From: Acinetobacter calcoaceticus
GTDB lineage: Bacteria > Pseudomonadota > Gammaproteobacteria > Pseudomonadales > Moraxellaceae
DNA length: 64,000 nucleotides
NCBI RefSeq assembly: GCF_004345325.1
Contig: NZ_SLVJ01000001.1
Span: 1 to 64,000 of the forward strand
Direction of reading: 5' to 3'
Shown: positions 40,823-50,916 of the stretch, piece by piece
How the letters are laid out: each line of letters begins with the position of its first letter
Position numbering within the stretch: the first letter of the stretch is position 1
Notes under the pieces: model-generated
The model's input: only the letters and a program-made list of their open reading frames with translations
What the model was told of the DNA's origin: nothing
Databases searched by the model: none
Position numbers and translations under genes: made by a program

Positions 40823-41983
40823 GTGTCCTTCCCTGCTGACTCAGTGGGTTTAGTAACCCCGCAAAAGTTTCTATTTGAACAACCCTTAGCACTCGAATGT
40901 GGACGCGTACTGCCTCGCTTTGAAATGATGGTTGAAACCTATGGCACACTCAATGCAGATCACTCCAATGCCATTTTGATTTGCCATGCCTTGTCAGGTC
41001 ATCATCATGCTGCGGGATATCATCATGCAGATGACAAAAAAGCGGGTTGGTGGGATGCCTGTATAGGTCCAGGTAAAGCCATTGATACTTCAAAGTTTTT
41101 CGTAGTCGCCATCAACAATATCGGCGGATGCCACGGATCAACTGGCCCAACCTCACCCAATCCTGAAAATGATAATCTGCCTTATGGTCCAGACTTCCCC
41201 TTGGTCACGGTACGTGATTGGGTCAAAACCCAAGCCATGCTGTCTGATCAACTTGGTATAGATACATGGTATGCCGTGATTGGCGGTTCTCTCGGTGGCA
41301 TGCAAGCTTTGCAATGGTCAGTGGATTTTCCAGATCGCTTACAGAAATGCGTCATCATTGCCAGTGCGCCCAAGCTTTCAGCGCAAAATATTGCCTTCAA
41401 TGAAGTGGCACGTCAATCGATCCTCTCTGATCCAGATTTTCATCAAGGTCGTTACCTTGAAAATGATAGCTATCCCAAGCGTGGCTTGATCTTGGCGCGA
41501 ATGGTCGGCCATATTACCTACCTGTCCGAAGAAGCCATGAAGCAAAAGTTTGGCCGTGATCTCAAGTCGGGCAACTTTATGTATGGCTTTGATGTTGAGT
41601 TTCAGGTCGAAAGCTATTTGCGTTATCAAGGTGAGCAATTCAGCCGTAACTTTGATGCCAACACCTACTTAATTATGACCAAGGCTTTGGATTACTTCGA
41701 TCCTTCACGTGAATATAATTTGTCACTCAATCAGGCCATGGCACAAACCAAATGCCAATTTATGCTGGTTTCATTTACCACAGATTGGCGTTTTACCCCA
41801 GAACGATCTCAAGAAATCGTCGATGCATTGATCACCAATCACAAACCTGTCAGCTATCTCGATATCGATGCAGAACAAGGACATGATTCATTCTTGTTTC
41901 CAATTCCCTTATATGTCAAATCCTTACGTGCTTTTTTAGGCGGTGAAAAATTATTGCAATCGACTGTGACGGAGCAAGTGTAA
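40823..41983 (+). CDS. metX: Homoserine O-acetyltransferase (MetX)
   Basis: Activates homoserine for direct sulfhydrylation to homocysteine. Alpha/beta-hydrolase fold with the nucleophile in GGSLGGMQ, the oxyanion region [13 protein letters not shown], a [11 protein letters not shown] segment, and the catalytic histidine in QGHDSF. Length 386 residues. Many MetX-family enzymes use succinyl-CoA, which cannot be judged here. It starts with GTG, has AAGG about 13 bases upstream, and its TAA overlaps the ATG of metW. Confidence 0.94.
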   Translation: MSFPADSVGLVTPQKFLFEQPLALECGRVLPRFEMMVETYGTLNADHSNAILICHALSGHHHAAGYHHADDKKAGWWDACIGPGKAIDTSKFFVVAINNIGGCHGSTGPTSPNPENDNLPYGPDFPLVTVRDWVKTQAMLSDQLGIDTWYAVIGGSLGGMQALQWSVDFPDRLQKCVIIASAPKLSAQNIAFNEVARQSILSDPDFHQGRYLENDSYPKRGLILARMVGHITYLSEEAMKQKFGRDLKSGNFMYGFDVEFQVESYLRYQGEQFSRNFDANTYLIMTKALDYFDPSREYNLSLNQAMAQTKCQFMLVSFTTDWRFTPERSQEIVDALITNHKPVSYLDIDAEQGHDSFLFPIPLYVKSLRAFLGGEKLLQSTVTEQV

Positions 41984-42576
41984 TGCGTATTGATCATCAA
42001 CTTGCTGAAGAGTGGATTAAACCCGATGCTACGGTCTTGGACTTAGGTTGTGGCGATGGTGAGTTGCTTGCTCACATGAGCAAAAAGCACAACATTCGTG
42101 CATATGGATTAGAAATCGACCAAGAAAAGATTGCAATTGCGATCAGTAGAGGGTTAAATATCATCCAACAAGACTTAAACCTCGGCTTGGAACGTTTTGC
42201 AGACCAGTCTTTTGACTACGTGGTCATGGCACAGGCCTTGCAAGCTGTAGATGCACCTGATGTATTATTAAGAGATATGGTGCGTGTGGGGAAACAAGCG
42301 ATTATTACTTTTCCTAACTTTGCTTACTGGAAGACCCGTTCTTTCTTAGCCTTAAAAGGTAAAATGCCCGTTTCTGAAGCATTACCGTATATGTGGTACG
42401 ATACGCCCAATATCCACCTATGCACTTTCCGTGACTTTGAAGCACTTTGTGCGGAAAATCATATACGAATTATTAATCGACTCGCCGTAAATGGGAACCA
42501 ACAAGGCAGCTTACTGAGTAAGTACAGCCCGAATTTGTTCGGTGAAGTCGCTATTTATCGAGTGAGCGCTCTATGA
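41983..42576 (+). CDS. metW: Methionine biosynthesis protein MetW
   Basis: SAM-dependent methyltransferase-like protein that always pairs with MetX in pseudomonads and Acinetobacter relatives. The SAM-binding motif is VLDLGCGDGELL; a MetW-type C-terminal half follows (NFAYWKTRSFLALKGKMPVSEALPYMWYDTPNIHLCTF). Its ATG overlaps the metX stop and its TGA overlaps the next ATG, so it is translationally coupled on both sides. MetW is reported to activate MetX rather than to methylate (family knowledge). Confidence 0.95.
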   Translation: MRIDHQLAEEWIKPDATVLDLGCGDGELLAHMSKKHNIRAYGLEIDQEKIAIAISRGLNIIQQDLNLGLERFADQSFDYVVMAQALQAVDAPDVLLRDMVRVGKQAIITFPNFAYWKTRSFLALKGKMPVSEALPYMWYDTPNIHLCTFRDFEALCAENHIRIINRLAVNGNQQGSLLSKYSPNLFGEVAIYRVSAL

Positions 42577-43163
42577 AAAAATTATTATTAAGCAGCACCT
42601 TTTTGATTGGTCTGCTCAGCATGCAAGTCCATGCTGATTATATTCCACAACAACAATCGACCTCTTCAATGGCAGCGCAATATGCGCATATGAGTGTTCA
42701 AGACCTACAAAAAGCAGCCAAAGCAGGTCAACCTGCGGCACAGTTTTATCTTGCAACGCATTATCAATCTGGTCGTGAAATTCAAAAAGATTTAAAACAG
42801 GCATTTGCTTGGTATAAAGCTGCTGCTGACCAAGGCATCTCATCTGCTCAGCTCAATGTCGGTCGTATGTATGCCGATGGCATGGGCATTTCTAAAAATG
42901 AAACCCTCGCTCGTCAATATTTTGAAAAAGCCGCCAGCCATGGTGACAACCGTGCCAGCTTCAATCTTGCCGTGATGGAAGAGCAGAAGAAAAACTATAT
43001 CGGTGCATATCAATGGTATGAGCTGTCTACACGTGATGGCATGCTGGATAATAAAGTGATGAACATGTCAGAAACCAAGAAAACAGCACTGGCTGTCAAC
43101 TTGACCCAGGATCAAATTCGTACTGCACGTGAACGTGCCGACAAATGGATCCAAGCACAATAA
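42573..43163 (+). CDS. Secreted Sel1-repeat protein
   Basis: Signal peptide at residues 1-21 (cleavage after VHA). Three Sel1-like (TPR-family) repeats follow: LQKAAKAGQPAAQFYLATHYQSGREIQKDLKQAF, AFAWYKAAADQGISSAQLNVGRMYADGMGISKNE, and ARQYFEKAASHGDNRASFNLAVMEEQKKNY. Such repeats mediate protein contacts in the envelope. ATGA overlap with metW shows coupling, though a link to methionine synthesis is not obvious. Confidence 0.87.
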   Translation: MKKLLLSSTFLIGLLSMQVHADYIPQQQSTSSMAAQYAHMSVQDLQKAAKAGQPAAQFYLATHYQSGREIQKDLKQAFAWYKAAADQGISSAQLNVGRMYADGMGISKNETLARQYFEKAASHGDNRASFNLAVMEEQKKNYIGAYQWYELSTRDGMLDNKVMNMSETKKTALAVNLTQDQIRTARERADKWIQAQ

Positions 43164-43181
43164 GTTGCATGGCATTCACCT

Positions 43182-43203
43182 AAGCACCTTCGGGTGCTTT
43201 TTT
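43182..43203 (+). terminator. Intrinsic terminator of the metX operon
   Basis: AAGCACC pairs with GGTGCTT around a TTCG tetraloop and is followed by a T-run. Confidence 0.88.
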
Positions 43204-43269
43204 ATGCTTTAGTCATCAACAAATCAGCTAAAATAGCCAACATCGCGATACATCTACAGGATTTTTTCA

Positions 43270-43902
43270 ATGTCAGCAACTGCATGGTTGTCAAAAAAAC
43301 AATTGGTTCTCGCCAGCAATAACCAAGGCAAGATCACTGAGTTTGAATACTTATTTAACACGCTCAATTTACCCATTAGCGTGATTGCTCAGGGCAAATT
43401 GGATATTGAAGATGCGATTGAAGATGGTTTGAGCTTTGTTGAAAATGCCATTATCAAAGCTCGTCATGCTTCACGCCAATCGGGCCTACCCGCCATTGCG
43501 GATGATTCAGGACTTTGTGTCAGCATACTTGGTGGTGCGCCGGGGATCTACTCCGCACGTTATGCCGGTGAGCACGGCGATGATGCTGCAAACAATGCCA
43601 AGTTGTTGCAAGACCTACGCCCATTACGCCAAGACGATAAGCCAATTGAAGCGATGTTTGTCTGTGTATTGGCCTTGGTTGAACATGCAGATGATCCCCT
43701 ACCGAAAATATTTCAAGGAACCTGGAGCGGTGAATTACTTGAAGCGCCACGCGGTGAGCATGGTTTTGGCTATGATCCTTTGTTTTGGTTGCCTGAGCTT
43801 GGTATAAGTAGTGCTGAACTGACCAAAGTCGAGAAAAACAAGATCAGTCACCGTGGTCAGGCGATGCAACTGTTCAGTGCCAGTTTAAAAAATCAAGCAT
43901 AA
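43270..43902 (+). CDS. rdgB: dITP/XTP pyrophosphatase (RdgB)
   Basis: Removes non-canonical purine nucleotides (dITP, XTP). Family motifs: LASNNQGKITEFEYL, ADDSGLCVSILGGAPGIYSARYAGE and GEHGFGYDPLFWLPE. Length 210 residues. The first codons (MSATAWLSKKQ) are usual variation. It stands alone, with an imperfect inverted repeat rather than a poly-T terminator after it. Confidence 0.95.
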   Translation: MSATAWLSKKQLVLASNNQGKITEFEYLFNTLNLPISVIAQGKLDIEDAIEDGLSFVENAIIKARHASRQSGLPAIADDSGLCVSILGGAPGIYSARYAGEHGDDAANNAKLLQDLRPLRQDDKPIEAMFVCVLALVEHADDPLPKIFQGTWSGELLEAPRGEHGFGYDPLFWLPELGISSAELTKVEKNKISHRGQAMQLFSASLKNQA

Positions 43903-43914
43903 GCTTCGATTTCA

Positions 43915-43951
43915 CACCACGATCCATCTTATAAGGTGAAGGATCGTGGTG
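43915..43951. terminator. Inverted repeat between rdgB and AEC transporter gene
   Basis: CACCACGATCC (43915-43925) pairs with GGATCGTGGTG (43941-43951), loop 15, no T-run. It may still end both convergent transcripts. Confidence 0.45.
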
Positions 43952-43996
43952 CTTCGCTAGATAGCACATGGCTTCAATGCGTAAATAGACAAAGCC

Positions 43997-44875
43997 TCAA
44001 TAGATTAACTGCAGCACCAGCGCATAAATTAAAATAATCAGACAACTGACCATCGTCCCTGCAGCAATGTATTTGGCCGATGTGCCTGTCCCTTGATAAT
44101 GGGTCTCCAAGGCCACAATATTGGCCGCTGGCGGCAAACAGAACAATAAAAACAACACTGCTATCGCATGCGGCAAATTTGGAATTGGAAAGAAAACATA
44201 GACCAAGGCGCAAATCACAGCACCGCAGAGCATTTTTAACAATGCAATTTTACTACTGTCAATCAAGTCTTGTTTGGCGACACGGGTGTGCCTTAACCAC
44301 ATCCCCAGCACACACATCCCAGTAAAGCTCATGCCCCATTTGGCCAGGTTATAGATACCATCGATCCATTGATGCTGTTGCAGATTTTGTATTTGTAGTA
44401 GCCTGCATAGCAGCGCGATTCCGAGCGCAATGACGGGTGGTGACTGGATCACTTTTCTAATGATTGAGAACAGTGCTTGCGGCGTCGAACTCACGGCTGA
44501 CACGGCCCAAACATTGCCAAATAACGATCCTCCAATATACAGCGCGATCATCGGTGCACTGACCTCAGGACCAAATAATGCAATCGCCACAGGAAAACCT
44601 AACCAAGCAATATTGGTATAACTAAAACACAATGCCTGCAGTCGATCTTTAAACAGCATGCTGTAAAAGCTAAACAATAGGATCGCGGAACCCAAACTGA
44701 GCAGCATCAAGCTCATACTGCCTTCGCGATAAAACACCATATTGTAAATAATCACGATCGGAATCAATCCGCGCGCCAATAGTGAGGACAGGCGCGTTTT
44801 AATCAGCGTTGCATATGGAGTACTCGCCAGTAGAAGTCCACAAACGAATGAAAACAGTGGGAAAAGTAGAGACAC
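43997..44875 (-). CDS. AEC family transporter (auxin efflux carrier type)
   Basis: Polytopic membrane protein, 292 residues, about nine or ten hydrophobic segments spread over the whole length, with the family's YTNIAWLGFPVAIALFGPE and LPPAANIVALETHYQGTGTSAKYIAAGTMVS regions. AEC carriers move small carboxylates such as malate or malonate; the substrate here is unknown. It is divergent from tatA. Confidence 0.83.
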   Translation of the reverse strand: MSLLFPLFSFVCGLLLASTPYATLIKTRLSSLLARGLIPIVIIYNMVFYREGSMSLMLLSLGSAILLFSFYSMLFKDRLQALCFSYTNIAWLGFPVAIALFGPEVSAPMIALYIGGSLFGNVWAVSAVSSTPQALFSIIRKVIQSPPVIALGIALLCRLLQIQNLQQHQWIDGIYNLAKWGMSFTGMCVLGMWLRHTRVAKQDLIDSSKIALLKMLCGAVICALVYVFFPIPNLPHAIAVLFLLFCLPPAANIVALETHYQGTGTSAKYIAAGTMVSCLIILIYALVLQLIY

Positions 44876-45051
44876 TAGACATATTCCAAAGTTCAGTTTC
44901 GGCTAAATCTTAGCATGTGCTCTAGAATTAAGACGAATTATATTGAACTAGTTCACACTTAAATTGTTGTGTCACACAATTGAAATATGGCTGTCACTTT
45001 TCTGACATCCATAACTGTTGAGATAGCTATCAATTACAGAGGAGTTACATA

Positions 45052-45279
45052 ATGGCTGGATTATCAATTTGGCATGTTCTTATTTTTGCGATTGTGGTCA
45101 TTTTATTGTTTGGTACATCTAAGCTTAAAAATCTAGGTAAAGATGTTGGTGGTGCAGTGAAAGATTTTAAAAAATCAGTCAAAGATGATGAAGCAACCAC
45201 AGCTGCAGCCATCAATGAGCCACGCACCCTTGAACACCAAAACAATAGTGCTGACGTGAACTCTTCAGTGAAACACTGA
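45052..45279 (+). CDS. tatA: Sec-independent protein translocase protein TatA
   Basis: Forms the Tat translocation pore assembly. Single N-terminal membrane segment (about residues 4-21), the F-G hinge ([24 protein letters not shown]), then an amphipathic helix and an acidic tail. Length 75 residues. First gene of tatABC with GAGG about nine bases upstream. Confidence 0.95.
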   Translation: MAGLSIWHVLIFAIVVILLFGTSKLKNLGKDVGGAVKDFKKSVKDDEATTAAAINEPRTLEHQNNSADVNSSVKH

Positions 45280-45296
45280 ACTGGGAGACTCAACAC

Positions 45297-45803
45297 ATGC
45301 TTGACGTAGGATTTTCTGAACTGCTGGTCTTTGGCATTATCGCCTTGCTGGTCTTGGGACCTGAGAAGTTGCCTGAAGCCGCGCGTTTTGCCGCGAAATG
45401 CTATAGCAAATTTAAACGCATCATTAGCAATGTGCAAAATGACATTGATCGTGAATTACGTCTTTCAGAACTACGTGAACAAATGAACAATGAAATGCAG
45501 CGGATTCAAGAGTTAGAGCAAAAGATGCAAGCGCAGATGGAGCAATTACAACAACAATCCATTCTTGCTACAGATCCAGCAATTAGCGCAACGCCAGAGA
45601 CAGAAACAGAAAGGACAACCACAGATTCAGATCTCAATCCTCAAGGCTTGCAGTTGCAAACATTGAATTACCACGCGTTCAACACGCAGATTCAATCCCC
45701 ATACCAACCCCAAAATTGGTTAAAACACCAAGAATGTATGCTGCAGAACCCCGTTCATGCCCCTGAGCAAGCAGTGGTTTCACTCTATAAGGTAGCGGTA
45801 TGA
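45297..45803 (+). CDS. tatB: Sec-independent protein translocase protein TatB
   Basis: Receives Tat substrates with TatC. Membrane segment FSELLVFGIIALLVLGPEKLPEAAR at the N-terminus including the TatB-type E-to-P LGPEKLP, followed by a long helical and then low-complexity cytoplasmic part (168 residues, longer than needed; residues 110-168 are poorly conserved in kind). It sits 17 bases after tatA and overlaps tatC by four bases. Confidence 0.93.
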   Translation: MLDVGFSELLVFGIIALLVLGPEKLPEAARFAAKCYSKFKRIISNVQNDIDRELRLSELREQMNNEMQRIQELEQKMQAQMEQLQQQSILATDPAISATPETETERTTTDSDLNPQGLQLQTLNYHAFNTQIQSPYQPQNWLKHQECMLQNPVHAPEQAVVSLYKVAV

Positions 45804-46582
45804 CCAACTCACTTAGTCCTCAAGTGCATAATCCACAGGAAGAGCGTCCAGAACTCGAATCGATGCCGATTACCAAGCATTTGATGGTACTGCGCAGTTA
45901 CTTGTTTAAGATCGTCGCAGTACTTTTGCTATTGTTCTTCTGTTTACTGCCCTTTGCCAATAAGACCTATTCGACTTTATCTGAACCTTTACGTGCCCAA
46001 TTGCCCGCCAATTCGACCATGATTGCGACGGATGTGACTGCCACGTTTATGGCCCCATTTAAGTTGAACTTTTTTATCGCCATTATGTTGGCAATGCCAT
46101 TTATCATTTACCAAATTTGGTCGTTTATAAAACCCGCCCTATATCAAAAAGAAAAAAATCTCGCCTTTCCCTTGCTATTCGGCAGTATCATTTTATTTTA
46201 TGCAGGCGTGGCTTTTGCTTACTTTATCGCACTGCCTTCGATCTTACATTTCTTTATCAGCGTTTCACCCGATACCGTCGCACCCATGACCGATATCAAC
46301 AGTTATCTGACCTTTTGTTTAAAGTTGTTTTTGGTGTTTGGTCTCACGTTTGAGATTCCAATCATTACCTTGGTTTTGATCTTGGCTGGTTTGGTAACCA
46401 CTCAGACCCTATCGGAAAAACGCCGCTTTATTATTGTGGGCTGTTTCTTCGTGGCAATGTTTGCGACACCTCCGGATGCCATCTCGATGATTATGTTGGC
46501 TGTACCGATGTGGATGTTGTTTGAACTCGGTCTGTTCTTTGGCAAGTTGATTGAAAAAGGCAAAGCAGTCGAACAGGATTAG
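45800..46582 (+). CDS. tatC: Sec-independent protein translocase protein TatC
   Basis: Polytopic receptor for twin-arginine signal peptides. Six membrane segments, the N-terminal MPITKHLMVLRSYLFK (family LxELRxR-type region), GVAFAYFIALPSILHFF, and FGLTFEIPIITLVL. Length 260 residues. ATGA start overlaps tatB. It is followed by a terminator, then the PhoX gene. Confidence 0.96.
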   Translation: MTNSLSPQVHNPQEERPELESMPITKHLMVLRSYLFKIVAVLLLLFFCLLPFANKTYSTLSEPLRAQLPANSTMIATDVTATFMAPFKLNFFIAIMLAMPFIIYQIWSFIKPALYQKEKNLAFPLLFGSIILFYAGVAFAYFIALPSILHFFISVSPDTVAPMTDINSYLTFCLKLFLVFGLTFEIPIITLVLILAGLVTTQTLSEKRRFIIVGCFFVAMFATPPDAISMIMLAVPMWMLFELGLFFGKLIEKGKAVEQD

Positions 46583-46607
46583 TCCTATTTAATTTCTGAT
46601 TTTAGTA

Positions 46608-46631
46608 AAGCAGCTTATGCTGCTTTTTTTT
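46608..46631 (+). terminator. Intrinsic terminator after tatC
   Basis: AAGCAGC pairs with GCTGCTT around TTAT, followed by a T-run. Confidence 0.85.
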
Positions 46632-46678
46632 CGTCTCAAAAAACACAAAATCCTTAAAATTCAAAAATTTAACCTAAA

Positions 46679-46722
46679 TGTAACCAGAGTGTAAGTAAAG
46701 CTTAACATCAGCTGCCTAGAGT
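46679..46722 (+). promoter_or_regulatory. Pho-box-like promoter of the PhoX gene
   Basis: TGTAAC (46679), TGTAAG (46690) and CTTAAC (46701) repeat with an exact 11-base period, the phasing of PhoB sites, and a TAGAGT -10-like element starts ten bases after the last repeat. The -35 hexamer is missing, as usual for PhoB-activated promoters. Regulation by phosphate starvation is inferred. Confidence 0.6.
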
Positions 46723-46769
46723 GAGGCAACTTTAATTTTTTTATTTATCATTCACTTAGGGATAGCTCC

Positions 46770-48989
46770 ATGGATAAGCAGACGCCAGAACATGAAGACA
46801 ACGTTTATGACAGTAACGCTTCAGGTAATCCTGAATTTAGAGATTTATTCAACAAATCGATTTCTCGTCGTAGCTTAATCACCAAGACTGCAGGCGGTGC
46901 AGTTGCATTGACTTTGGCAGCCAGCCTAAGTGGTTGTAATGATGATGACAATGACTCAGTATCAGGCCCATCTGAACCCCCTGTAGATGAGAACAAAACC
47001 CCAGATTCACTCAAGTTTAAAGCCGTTGTAAAAAATACGCTGAATGAATTTACTGTGCCTGAAGGCTACCAAGCACGGGTACTGTTTGCACTCGGTGACC
47101 CACTGAAAGAAGGCATGTCAGAGTGGAATGACAACGATATCCCAACGGGTGTCAGTTTCAGCATGCGTTCAGGTGATAATCATGATGGGATGACCTTCTT
47201 TGGTCTAAACCCATCCAAAGCCAACTACGATGCCAATGCCTCGAATGAAGGTTTATTGGTATTGAATCATGAATATATCAACCAGAAATATTTGCATCCA
47301 AGCAAAAACACCATCAAAGATCCTGTGCGTTCTGAAGATGAGGTGATGCGTGAAATAAACTCGCACGGTGTCTCTATACTGCATTTGAGCAAAGACCCAA
47401 GCACCCAAGAAGTGAAAATTAAAAAAGATTCGGTGTTCAATCGCCGTGTGACGGCTGCAAGCAAAATCGAGTTTTCAGGCCCGGTCAAAGGCAGTGATTT
47501 GCTTAAATCAAAAATCAGTCCTGAAGGCTTGTTCACCTTCGGCACCCACAACAACTGTGGTAATGGTTATACCCCTTGGGGAACCTACCTCACCACTGAA
47601 GAAAACTTCGATGGTTATCTAGCGCGTAATGCCAATGATGACCGTGATGAACAGACTGAATATGCCTTGACCCGCTATAAAATCGACAAAGGTCAAGCAG
47701 CACAATACAAATGGAATACCCCAGTCGCTGCGATCATGGAACAATCCATGTTTGAACGCTGGAATACCTCAATCACAGCGCCAACGGCAGCACAGGATTA
47801 TCGTAACTCGGCCAACAGCTTCGGTTGGATCGTAGAAATCGACCCATTTAATGTCCAAGTTCCACCAGTAAAACGTACTGCCCTGGGCCGTTTTGCACAT
47901 GAAGACTGTCGTAGTAGTCGTGCCATCTCAGGTCAGAATCTGGCTTTCTATATGGGTGATGACTCAACCGGCGAATACATCTATAAATTTGTTTCCGATG
48001 CAAAATGGGACACTAAAGATGTCAACGGCGGCTATAAAGCCGGTGATAAATACATGAACAGCGGCAAACTCTATGTTGCCAAGTTTGTATTTGATGAAGC
48101 TACGCAAAAAGCCACAGGACAATGGATCGAACTGGATATTAAAGATCCACGTATCTCCGGTTATGCAGCGTATAAATTTGCGGATCAAGCCGATGTCTTG
48201 GTCCATACCCGCCTTGCAGCAGATGCCGTCGGTGCAACCAAGATGGATCGTCCTGAATGGTGTGCGGTCAATCCGAAAAATGGCGAAATTTATGTCACTT
48301 TGACCAACAACTCCAGCCGTGGCATTAAATATCCAACCGACCCAGCCAACCCACGTAATTACTTTGATGCGGACAAAGAAGCAACCACACTCAAAGGCAA
48401 TATCAACGGTCATATCATCCGCCTACGTGAAGCCAAAGATCAGACCACTGCCACTGAATTTGTATGGGATATCTTCTTATTTGGTGCAGAAGCAGATTCT
48501 CACAGCAAGGTAAACCTATCTGGGCTCAGCGATGCCAATGACTTCTCAAGTCCAGACGGTATGTGGTTTGACCCACGCGGTGTACTGTGGATTCAAACCG
48601 ATGATGGTGCTTATACCGATGAAACCAACTGTATGATGCTTGCCGCATTGCCTGGTCAAGTGGGTGATGGTCAAATGGCTCAAGCCAAGTCTGGCGATAA
48701 CGAACAAGTTACTCATGTCGGTGCCAAGCTCGATGACAGCAAACTACGTCGCTTCCTACTTGGACCTTCAGGTTGTGAAATCACCGGTGTGACTATGACA
48801 CCTGATTACAAAGCGATCTTTGTCAATGTGCAACATCCAGGCGGTGTTTGGCCATCGAATCACCCGACTCATCTCAATTCGAGTAAAGGCATTGGACAAC
48901 GTCCACGCTCGGCTACCGTGGTGATCACACGGATCGATGGTAAAGAAATCGCAGGTGAAGCACTCGAACAAAGCCCGCCAAAAAAATAA
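46770..48989 (+). CDS. phoX: PhoX family phosphatase, Tat-exported lipoprotein
   Basis: Calcium/iron-dependent alkaline phosphatase family (DUF839). The N-terminus has a twin-arginine motif (SRRSLI, R33-R34), a hydrophobic stretch and a lipobox ending at C56 (LSGC), so it is probably a Tat-dependent lipoprotein. Body motifs include NHEYINQKYLHPS, THNNCGNGYTPWGTYLTTEENFDGY, GRFAHEDCRSS and SPDGMWFDPRGVLWIQTDDGAY. Length 739 residues. It is the next gene after tatABC and carries a Pho-box-like promoter. Activity is inferred from family membership. Confidence 0.9.
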   Translation: MDKQTPEHEDNVYDSNASGNPEFRDLFNKSISRRSLITKTAGGAVALTLAASLSGCNDDDNDSVSGPSEPPVDENKTPDSLKFKAVVKNTLNEFTVPEGYQARVLFALGDPLKEGMSEWNDNDIPTGVSFSMRSGDNHDGMTFFGLNPSKANYDANASNEGLLVLNHEYINQKYLHPSKNTIKDPVRSEDEVMREINSHGVSILHLSKDPSTQEVKIKKDSVFNRRVTAASKIEFSGPVKGSDLLKSKISPEGLFTFGTHNNCGNGYTPWGTYLTTEENFDGYLARNANDDRDEQTEYALTRYKIDKGQAAQYKWNTPVAAIMEQSMFERWNTSITAPTAAQDYRNSANSFGWIVEIDPFNVQVPPVKRTALGRFAHEDCRSSRAISGQNLAFYMGDDSTGEYIYKFVSDAKWDTKDVNGGYKAGDKYMNSGKLYVAKFVFDEATQKATGQWIELDIKDPRISGYAAYKFADQADVLVHTRLAADAVGATKMDRPEWCAVNPKNGEIYVTLTNNSSRGIKYPTDPANPRNYFDADKEATTLKGNINGHIIRLREAKDQTTATEFVWDIFLFGAEADSHSKVNLSGLSDANDFSSPDGMWFDPRGVLWIQTDDGAYTDETNCMMLAALPGQVGDGQMAQAKSGDNEQVTHVGAKLDDSKLRRFLLGPSGCEITGVTMTPDYKAIFVNVQHPGGVWPSNHPTHLNSSKGIGQRPRSATVVITRIDGKEIAGEALEQSPPKK

Positions 48990-49012
48990 TCTAAGTGCTT
49001 CATCGCACAATC

Positions 49013-49045
49013 ATTATGCCGACGCGATGTCGGCATAATTTTTTT
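49013..49045 (+). terminator. Intrinsic terminator after phoX
   Basis: ATTATGCCGAC pairs with GTCGGCATAAT around GCGAT and seven T follow. Confidence 0.88.
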
Positions 49046-49117
49046 CATACTTGATTCAAATATGCTTTGCACTACAGAGGACTTAAATCACAGATCACTT
49101 GGGTTAGGCCAGGTGTA

Positions 49118-49885
49118 TTACAGCTCAATCTGCTTAACTTGCCCTTGATCAGCCCCCTGCTGGCTCTTTTCAGCCCAGCTCAGGTGCTGCTTTGAGATCT
49201 GTAAAAAGTTTGAACAGCGCGTCCCATAGCGTGGGCTTTGTATAAATGTCGAAGATAACAACTGTTCTAGTTCAGCTGGAACCCCCGTTTCGGGTAAATG
49301 CTCTGTCAGCACTTTGCGCTCATCTTCTAAAATATCCCAGACCAGATCTTGCATCGCAGTTTGGGTACTGTTGTGCTGTAACATCGGCAATAATTCTTGG
49401 GTAAAACGTTGACGTAGATGTCGAGTTTTGGCCCAATCATCGGACATTAAGCCATTGGAGACCACATAGACTCCATGTGCTAAGACTTGTGGTGCCTCAC
49501 CACGATTACTCATATACACCGCTTGTTGGCGATCCCCGACAAATAAATTAAACCCTGCATAGTCACATTGGGCTTTTTCTAGCTGTTGTGCAAAACGTAT
49601 CGGGGTTTGATCTGACTCAAGAAACTGTTGGATCAGTGCGCCACGCGATGTGGGATAAGCGCGTTGATCCTGACCCTCTCTAAAGTTAGTGACGATGGCC
49701 CAACGCCCCTGCTCAGTCACGCCCATCCATGTGCCGCCAGATTGTAAATCTTGTCCCGCAATAATCGGACTTTGTGCCCATGAATGCAAAGCCGAGGTGG
49801 GACGTTGATAAAATTCATCCCGATTTGAGATCAAACACAATGGCAACTGATCTAGCAGCTGCCATGCAAAAGCCACGATGCACAT
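49118..49885 (-). CDS. NRDE/TANGO2 family protein
   Basis: Starts MCIVAFAW with cysteine at position 2, then the name-giving NRDE motif (LISNRDEFYQRPT), WAGxxL-like GQDLQSGGTWMGV and ALVTNFRE-like WAIVTNFREGQ. Length 255 residues. The human relative TANGO2 is linked to lipid/haem metabolism; bacterial function is not settled. It is divergent from lgt. Confidence 0.85.
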   Translation of the reverse strand: MCIVAFAWQLLDQLPLCLISNRDEFYQRPTSALHSWAQSPIIAGQDLQSGGTWMGVTEQGRWAIVTNFREGQDQRAYPTSRGALIQQFLESDQTPIRFAQQLEKAQCDYAGFNLFVGDRQQAVYMSNRGEAPQVLAHGVYVVSNGLMSDDWAKTRHLRQRFTQELLPMLQHNSTQTAMQDLVWDILEDERKVLTEHLPETGVPAELEQLLSSTFIQSPRYGTRCSNFLQISKQHLSWAEKSQQGADQGQVKQIEL

Positions 49886-49978
49886 AGAACCTACTCGCTA
49901 ATATTACACATTGAATGTACAACATTTTTAGTAATATTCAGCTAAAATCTGTGCAAAATATCAAAACAAGGAGCAGCG

Positions 49979-50797
49979 ATGCTGAGCTACCCAAATATTG
50001 ACCCAGTTGCGCTGTCTTTAGGTCCAGTACAAGTGCATTGGTATGGCCTGATGTATCTGATGGCTTTCTTATGTGCTTGGGGACTTGCCACTTATCGCGC
50101 TAAATCACGTGATAGCTGGAACTCTGAAATGGTGTCTGACTTGGTCTTCTTCGGTGCCCTTGGGGTGGTGCTCGGTGGACGTGTTGGATATGTACTATTT
50201 TACGAATTTAGTAAGTTTTTAGCCGATCCGATCTGGTTGTTCAAGGTCTGGACCGGGGGGATGAGTTTCCACGGCGGTTTTATCGGCGTGATGTTGGCGA
50301 TGTTGTTTTGGTGCCACAAATACAAGAAGACTTGGTTTGAAACCTTGGATTTTATTGCACCCTGTGTACCTACAGGACTGATGTTTGGTCGTTTCGGTAA
50401 CTTCATTGGTGGTGAGCTTTATGGTCGCCCAGTCAGTGATCCAAACTTCCCATTGGGCATGATCTTTCCAACCGACCCCTATCAATTGATCCGCCATCCT
50501 TCTCAAATCTATCAAGCACTGTGCGAAGGCCTGCTGCTGTTTGTGATCTTATGGTGGTTCAGTAGCAAACCGCGTCCACGTATGGCGGTTTCTGCGGTCT
50601 TCTTGATGGGTTATGGATGTGCGCGCTTCTTTATGGAATTCTTCCGCGAACCCGACATCGACCAAGGCTTTATCTTGTTTAATTGGGTGACCAAAGGACA
50701 ATTGTTATCTTTCCCGATGATCGTGGCGGGACTATTGATGATTGCCTATGCCTACCACAAGAAAATCTTTGATTGGGGCCCACAGAAAAACGCCTAA
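49979..50797 (+). CDS. lgt: Prolipoprotein diacylglyceryl transferase
   Basis: Transfers diacylglycerol from phosphatidylglycerol to the lipobox cysteine of prolipoproteins at the inner membrane. Seven membrane segments; the Lgt signature GRFGNFIGGELYGR and HPSQIYQALCEG are present, with VHWYGLMY near the start. Length 272 residues. AAGGAG lies six bases before the ATG. The window encodes several substrates (PhoX, the lipoprotein trio, the META protein). Confidence 0.97.
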   Translation: MLSYPNIDPVALSLGPVQVHWYGLMYLMAFLCAWGLATYRAKSRDSWNSEMVSDLVFFGALGVVLGGRVGYVLFYEFSKFLADPIWLFKVWTGGMSFHGGFIGVMLAMLFWCHKYKKTWFETLDFIAPCVPTGLMFGRFGNFIGGELYGRPVSDPNFPLGMIFPTDPYQLIRHPSQIYQALCEGLLLFVILWWFSSKPRPRMAVSAVFLMGYGCARFFMEFFREPDIDQGFILFNWVTKGQLLSFPMIVAGLLMIAYAYHKKIFDWGPQKNA

Positions 50798-50916
50798 ACT
50801 ACAGTAATATTCATCTGGGAAGATGCAGCACAATGTTGCGCTTCCCACGCTAAGCCCCTCTCCTCCATGCTTTAAATTATGCTAAAGTTTGCCTAAATCC
50901 ATATGTTGTATCCGCT